Origin: Bacteroidales bacterium
Lineage (GTDB): Bacteria; Bacteroidota; Bacteroidia; Bacteroidales; UBA932
NCBI GenBank assembly: GCA_016293535.1
Contig: JAEDEB010000028.1
Span: 1 to 27,276 of the forward strand
Reading direction: 5' to 3'
Length of the DNA stretch: 27,276 nucleotides
Position 1 is the stretch's first letter. The number at the start of each line of letters is the position of its first letter. Under the pieces are notes generated by a model, which searched no databases, had not been told where the DNA came from, and worked only from the letters and a program-made list of their open reading frames with translations. Position numbers and translations under genes: made by a program. This document shows positions 23,585-27,276 of the stretch, in pieces.

Positions 23585-25747
23585 ATGAATCCAATCAAGC
23601 TATTCTGCACATTCTCAGTGCTGCTCTGTACGAGCGTCCTCTTTGCAGCCGAATCCGGCGAGGGATACGCAACGCCGGTTTATCTGGACAAGACAAAGTC
23701 TCCTCAGCTCAGGGCCGAAGACCTCGCGACCCGTATGACTCTGGAAGAAAAGGTCAGCCTCCTGCTCTTCGATTCCCGGGCTGTCGACAGACTGGGAATA
23801 CCGGCATACAACTGGTGGAACGAAGCTCTCCACGGTGTCGGACGCAACGGGGATGCCACCATGTATCCTATGCCCATCGGGATGGCCGCGTCTTTCGATG
23901 AGGACCTGCTGCGCACCGTATTCTCCCAGGTCAGCGACGAGATAAGGGTGAAGAACCGCATCGCGCGCTCCCGCGGCGAAGGGTCCCGCCAGTATGAGGG
24001 ACTGTCCTTCTGGACCCCTAACGTCAATATATTCAGAGACCCGCGCTGGGGCAGGGGAATGGAGACCTATGGCGAGGATCCGTATCTTATGTCCATGCTC
24101 GGAGGTGCCGTGGTCGACGGTCTTCAGGGCACGGACCCAGAACATCTGAAGTGCCTGGCCTGCGCAAAGCATTTTGCAGTCCATTCCGGACCGGAATATT
24201 CCCGTCACAGTTTCGATGCCCATGTGTCGCAGCGGGACCTTTATGAGACCTACCTTCCTGCATTCAAATACCTTGTAACCGAAAAGAACGTACAGCAGGT
24301 GATGTTTGCATACAACCGTTTCCGCGGCGTGCCTTGCGGAGCCAGCACAGAACTTCTCCGGGACATACTCCGCGACGAGTGGGGATATAAGGCCCTGGTG
24401 GTGAGCGACTGCGGCGCCGTCGACGATTTCTTCGTGCCCGGTCGCCACGACTATGTCGGTACGGCTGAAGAGGCTGCAGCGGCAAGCGTCCGTGCGGGTT
24501 GCGAAATCGAATGCGGAGGCGTCTTCAGAAGCCTCGTGTCCGCTGTGGAGAAAGGCCTCATATCCGAGGATGAAATAACGACTGCCCTGGTTCACAACTT
24601 GACCGCCCGTTTCGCGCTCGGAGACATTGACAACGAAAGCATCTACGACACGCTCATACCGGATTCAGCCCTCTGCTGCGACCTTCACAAGGCTACGTCC
24701 CTGCAGATGGCTAGGGAGAGCATGGTGCTTCTGCAGAACCGCGGAGGCATACTTCCGCTTGCTCCTGATGCGAAAGTGGCCCTCGTGGGCGCCAACGCCG
24801 ATGATGTGGAGATGATGTGGGGCAACTACAACGGCATTCCTGCACATACTGTCACTCTCCTGGAGGCCATGAGGAACAGGGTGCCGGACATCTGCCATGT
24901 CAGGGGTTGCGAGCTTGTTCTCGATGAAATATCTCCGGAAAGAATGGAGGAGATTCTTTTAAGGCTCGAAGGTATCGACACGGTGATATATGCCGGCGGA
25001 CTTTCCCCTCGTCTTGAGGGAGAGGAGATGCCTGTCAGCGTTCCCGGTTTCCGCGGCGGCGACAGGACATCCATAGAACTGCCTGAATGCCAGAGGAACT
25101 TCCTGAAGGCTCTCCACGATGCCGGCAAGAAGGTGATTTTCGTGAATTTCTCGGGAAGCGCCCTCGCGCTGCTGCCTGAGACTGAAACCTGCGAGGCTAT
25201 ACTTCAGGCCTGGTATCCGGGACAGGAAGGAGGAACTGCAATCGCCGACGTTCTTTATGGCGACTTCAATCCTTCGGGCAAGCTTCCTGTCACCTTCTAT
25301 GAAAGCGATGCCCAGCTGCCTGATTTCGAGGACTACGATATGGCGGGCCACACCTACCGTTTCTTTACAGGCGAGCCTCTCTTCGCTTTCGGATATGGAC
25401 TCAGCTACACCGACATTCAGGTTCTGAAAGTGAAGAAACGTTTCGGAAGGGTAGTGGTAAAACTCAGGAACAATGGACCTGCAGGCGGCAGCGAGGCCGT
25501 CCAGCTCTATGTCCGCAAGCCTGGCGACACTGCCGGCCCGATCAAGACTCTCCGTGCCTTCCGGAAGGTGGAACTGCCGGCTGGGAAGACAAAGCGGGTG
25601 GTTTTCCGGCTTGGAAAGGAAGTTTTCGAATGGTGGTCTGAAGAAGGCGGCAGGATGAAGCCTCTGGCCGGAGATTACGAAATCCTCGTAGGCACCAGTT
25701 CCCGCGACGCCGACCTCACCGTCCTCCCCGTCCGCTTCCGCGGCTGA
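23585..25747 (+). CDS. GH3 beta-glycosidase (beta-xylosidase/beta-glucosidase type)
   Basis: This 720-residue exported enzyme has a signal peptide (cleavage near FAA, residue 22). The GH3 TIM barrel (about 40-340) shows YNWWNEALHGVG (75-86), WTPNVNIFRDPRWGRGMETYGEDPYL (143-168, read in parts), AKHFAVHSGPE (194-204), and the nucleophile Asp275 in VVSDCGAVDD. SDC rather than SDW favours the beta-xylosidase/arabinosidase branch. The alpha/beta sandwich domain (about 370-600) and a C-terminal fibronectin-III-like domain (about 640-720) follow. It removes non-reducing-end sugars from beta-linked glycans or glycosides, possibly uncovering or following rhamnose caps removed by GH78. It is transcribed divergently from GH78. 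Confidence 0.92.
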   Translation: MNPIKLFCTFSVLLCTSVLFAAESGEGYATPVYLDKTKSPQLRAEDLATRMTLEEKVSLLLFDSRAVDRLGIPAYNWWNEALHGVGRNGDATMYPMPIGMAASFDEDLLRTVFSQVSDEIRVKNRIARSRGEGSRQYEGLSFWTPNVNIFRDPRWGRGMETYGEDPYLMSMLGGAVVDGLQGTDPEHLKCLACAKHFAVHSGPEYSRHSFDAHVSQRDLYETYLPAFKYLVTEKNVQQVMFAYNRFRGVPCGASTELLRDILRDEWGYKALVVSDCGAVDDFFVPGRHDYVGTAEEAAAASVRAGCEIECGGVFRSLVSAVEKGLISEDEITTALVHNLTARFALGDIDNESIYDTLIPDSALCCDLHKATSLQMARESMVLLQNRGGILPLAPDAKVALVGANADDVEMMWGNYNGIPAHTVTLLEAMRNRVPDICHVRGCELVLDEISPERMEEILLRLEGIDTVIYAGGLSPRLEGEEMPVSVPGFRGGDRTSIELPECQRNFLKALHDAGKKVIFVNFSGSALALLPETETCEAILQAWYPGQEGGTAIADVLYGDFNPSGKLPVTFYESDAQLPDFEDYDMAGHTYRFFTGEPLFAFGYGLSYTDIQVLKVKKRFGRVVVKLRNNGPAGGSEAVQLYVRKPGDTAGPIKTLRAFRKVELPAGKTKRVVFRLGKEVFEWWSEEGGRMKPLAGDYEILVGTSSRDADLTVLPVRFRG

Positions 25748-25777
25748 CGGTCAGTCAAGGACGGCCACGCTTGCCTG

Positions 25778-27115
25778 TCACAGGAACATTGTGAGCATGA
25801 CTGGAAGAAGGAGTGTCTGTTCATCCTTGCGCAGGTCCTTGGTATAGATGAGGTACCTGTCGCTTACCCTGTCTGAGTACTTCCTGCAGAACTCGTCAAG
25901 CGATTTGTGGGTTTTGTATCCGGACGACTTGACCTCCACGGGGCGGAGCTTGCTTCCCTTCGAGAGTAGGAAATCGACTTCGTAACTATGGTTTGATGTC
26001 TCCGACCTCCAGGTATGATAAAAGAGTTTGTGCCCAGATGCGACAAGCATCTGAGCCACGATGTTCTCATAGACATAACCAAGGTCAACTGAAAGCTTGT
26101 CACTGAGCAGTTTGTCGTAAATTACATTGTCCGAGAAGTCATTGTTCCAGAAGGCAAGGGTGATGAACAGCCCCGTATCTCCCATATACAGTTTGTATTG
26201 TCCATAATCGGTATGTGACGGCAGTCCCACCTCCGGATTGTCCGAATGATGTGCGAAGTTTACGGTAAGGCTGTCCTCCATGTCCCTCAGGAACTCATCC
26301 ACGATTTCGCGAGGATAGCTCCTTCCGATAATGCTGCTCTGCTGGAAACGTGACGCGTTCTTACTCAGTTGGGCAGGGATGGCGCCGAAAAGCTTGGATA
26401 TTTTCCCTGAAGGGTCTATCTTCTGGAAATCGTCTATGTAGAGTTCTATAATCTCCCGCTTCTTCCTGTCCACGTCCGCCAGATTGAGTGTATCCAGATA
26501 TGTGCTTACCGCCTGTGGCATCCCTCCGACAAGCATATAGAGCCTGAAGTCCCTGAGCAGTTTGCGCGTCAGGGCGTCACCGAAAGGTCGCCTTGCTTCA
26601 AAGGACTCCCTGAACAGGGACACGGTAACCTCATCCCCAAGGGCCCAGCGAAACTCCTCATAATCCATCGGATACATAGTTATGCGCGTCTCTTCGCTCG
26701 GGATGACGATATTATACGTGTTCTTCTTTATAGAGAGCAGGGAACCGGTCTCTATGTAGTCATATCTGTGGTCCTTCACAAGGTACTTGATGGCCTCACG
26801 AGCCTTCGGGCATTTCTGGACCTCGTCAAAGATGATGACGGACTGACGTTCATAGAGCTTGACTCCATAGATGAACTGTAGCCTCATGAAAAAGTCATTC
26901 CTGTCGGAAATGACTTTCATCGCCTCCCAGAGTGCGGTCGGAGCATCTGCGAAGTCGACAAGAATATAACTGCGGTATTCCCTCTTTGCGAATTCCTCCA
27001 CCAGAGTGGACTTGCCGACACGGCGTGCACCCTTGACCAGAAGTGCTGTAGAACCGTCACTCGTCCGCTTCCACTCAAGCATCCTGTCATATAGTTTCCT
27101 CCTAAAAACTCTCAT
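25778..27115 (-). CDS. AAA-family ATPase with DUF4143 nuclease-like C-terminus
   Basis: This 445-residue protein belongs to the widespread bacterial AAA_14/DUF4143 family. Walker A is GARRVGKS (29-36) and Walker B is SVIIFDE (93-99, D98-E99). A sensor-like IETGS follows, then a winged-helix region. The C-terminal DUF4143 part has a restriction-endonuclease-like motif, EVDFLL followed by PVEVKSSG. Bacteroidota genomes often carry many copies. Their function is not settled; phage defence and stress roles have been suggested. The gene is leftward, converges with GH3 across a 30-base gap with no visible terminator, and is unlikely to belong to the sugar locus. Confidence 0.88.
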   Translation of the reverse strand: MRVFRRKLYDRMLEWKRTSDGSTALLVKGARRVGKSTLVEEFAKREYRSYILVDFADAPTALWEAMKVISDRNDFFMRLQFIYGVKLYERQSVIIFDEVQKCPKAREAIKYLVKDHRYDYIETGSLLSIKKNTYNIVIPSEETRITMYPMDYEEFRWALGDEVTVSLFRESFEARRPFGDALTRKLLRDFRLYMLVGGMPQAVSTYLDTLNLADVDRKKREIIELYIDDFQKIDPSGKISKLFGAIPAQLSKNASRFQQSSIIGRSYPREIVDEFLRDMEDSLTVNFAHHSDNPEVGLPSHTDYGQYKLYMGDTGLFITLAFWNNDFSDNVIYDKLLSDKLSVDLGYVYENIVAQMLVASGHKLFYHTWRSETSNHSYEVDFLLSKGSKLRPVEVKSSGYKTHKSLDEFCRKYSDRVSDRYLIYTKDLRKDEQTLLLPVMLTMFL

Positions 27116-27143
27116 TTCCCCATTTTTCTAATGTCAGACATGG

Positions 27144-27151
27144 CAAATATA
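27144..27151 (-). promoter_or_regulatory. -7 element for the ATPase gene
   Basis: On the minus strand TATATTTG is an exact TAnnTTTG match, 28 bases before the ATG. The -33 region is occupied by the first of two 20-bp direct repeats rather than by a TTTG box. Confidence 0.55.
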
Positions 27152-27158
27152 GGCAAAT

Positions 27159-27211
27159 TGTGCAGAATCCCCGTTTTTAAAACCGGAAATATGTGCAGAA
27201 TCCCCATTTTT
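27159..27211. repeat. Two 20-bp direct repeats upstream of the ATPase gene
   Basis: 27159-27178 and 27192-27211 match at 19 of 20 bases (TGTGCAGAATCCCC then G or A then TTTTT). Their 33-base period is about three helical turns. The second copy extends into a CCCC/GGGG hairpin. Placement over and above the -33 position suggests operator sites. The remaining bases to the window end (27212-27276) show nothing I can name. Confidence 0.75.
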
Positions 27212-27276
27212 GGGGTCGGTGTGCTTGAGGAGCAAAAACAAGTTTGTACATTAAAGACTAGCCAATAAAGAATCCA

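Noticed and set aside
20537..25747. Classical SusC/SusD polysaccharide utilisation locus
   Set aside because: GH78 and GH3 are present, but there is no SusC or SusD homologue and no hybrid two-component or sigma/anti-sigma regulator.

Overview
The window looks like chromosomal DNA of a Bacteroidota member, most likely Bacteroidales. Several genes are preceded by the Bacteroidota -7 element TAnnTTTG, with few Shine-Dalgarno sites. Exported proteins have Bacteroidota-style lipoprotein signals, and a DUF4143 ATPase, an AraC regulator and GH78/GH3 glycosidases are present. The genus cannot be fixed from the sequence alone. By eye, the DNA left of about 2.3 kb is AT-richer than the GC-rich core from 2.5 to 25.7 kb.

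Layout. (1) 1-2.3 kb is accessory DNA: a small ribbon-helix-helix-like protein, a truncated NYN-domain gene, and a surface lipoprotein whose C-terminus resembles the variable region of a diversity-generating retroelement. The lipoprotein cassette lies between two identical 23-bp direct repeats. (2) A tRNA-Gly(GCC) with a near-ideal promoter and a terminator. (3) A leftward pair: an AraC-type regulator and an exported alpha/beta-hydrolase fused to a beta-lactamase-like serine hydrolase. (4) A divergent, tightly packed rightward run of eight genes (5304-18066): rhamnulokinase-like kinase, E2, E3 and fused E1 of a 2-oxoacid (or acyloin) dehydrogenase complex, a PHP-like protein, an aldolase/short-chain dehydrogenase fusion, an L-sorbose-1-phosphate-reductase-like dehydrogenase, and a tandem class II aldolase with one degenerate domain. 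(5) An M48 lipoprotein peptidase and, divergently, a lipoate-protein ligase. (6) A GH78 alpha-L-rhamnosidase translationally coupled to a small YqiA-like hydrolase, then a GH3 glycosidase behind a large imperfect inverted repeat. (7) A leftward DUF4143 ATPase with paired 20-bp repeats upstream.

Reading of the whole: the central part appears to be a catabolic island for L-rhamnose or a related (deoxy)ketose. Exported GH78, GH3 and the serine hydrolase could release the sugar. The kinase and aldolase/dehydrogenase would phosphorylate and cleave it. A complete lipoate-dependent dehydrogenase complex, with a lipoate ligase nearby, would turn a downstream 2-oxoacid or acyloin into acyl-CoA. Having a full TPP/lipoyl/FAD complex inside a sugar-kinase/aldolase operon, together with a PHP-like protein and a SorE-like dehydrogenase, is the most unusual feature. 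No sugar isomerase, sugar permease, lactate oxidase or SusC/SusD pair is present in the window, so the pathway is incomplete as seen.
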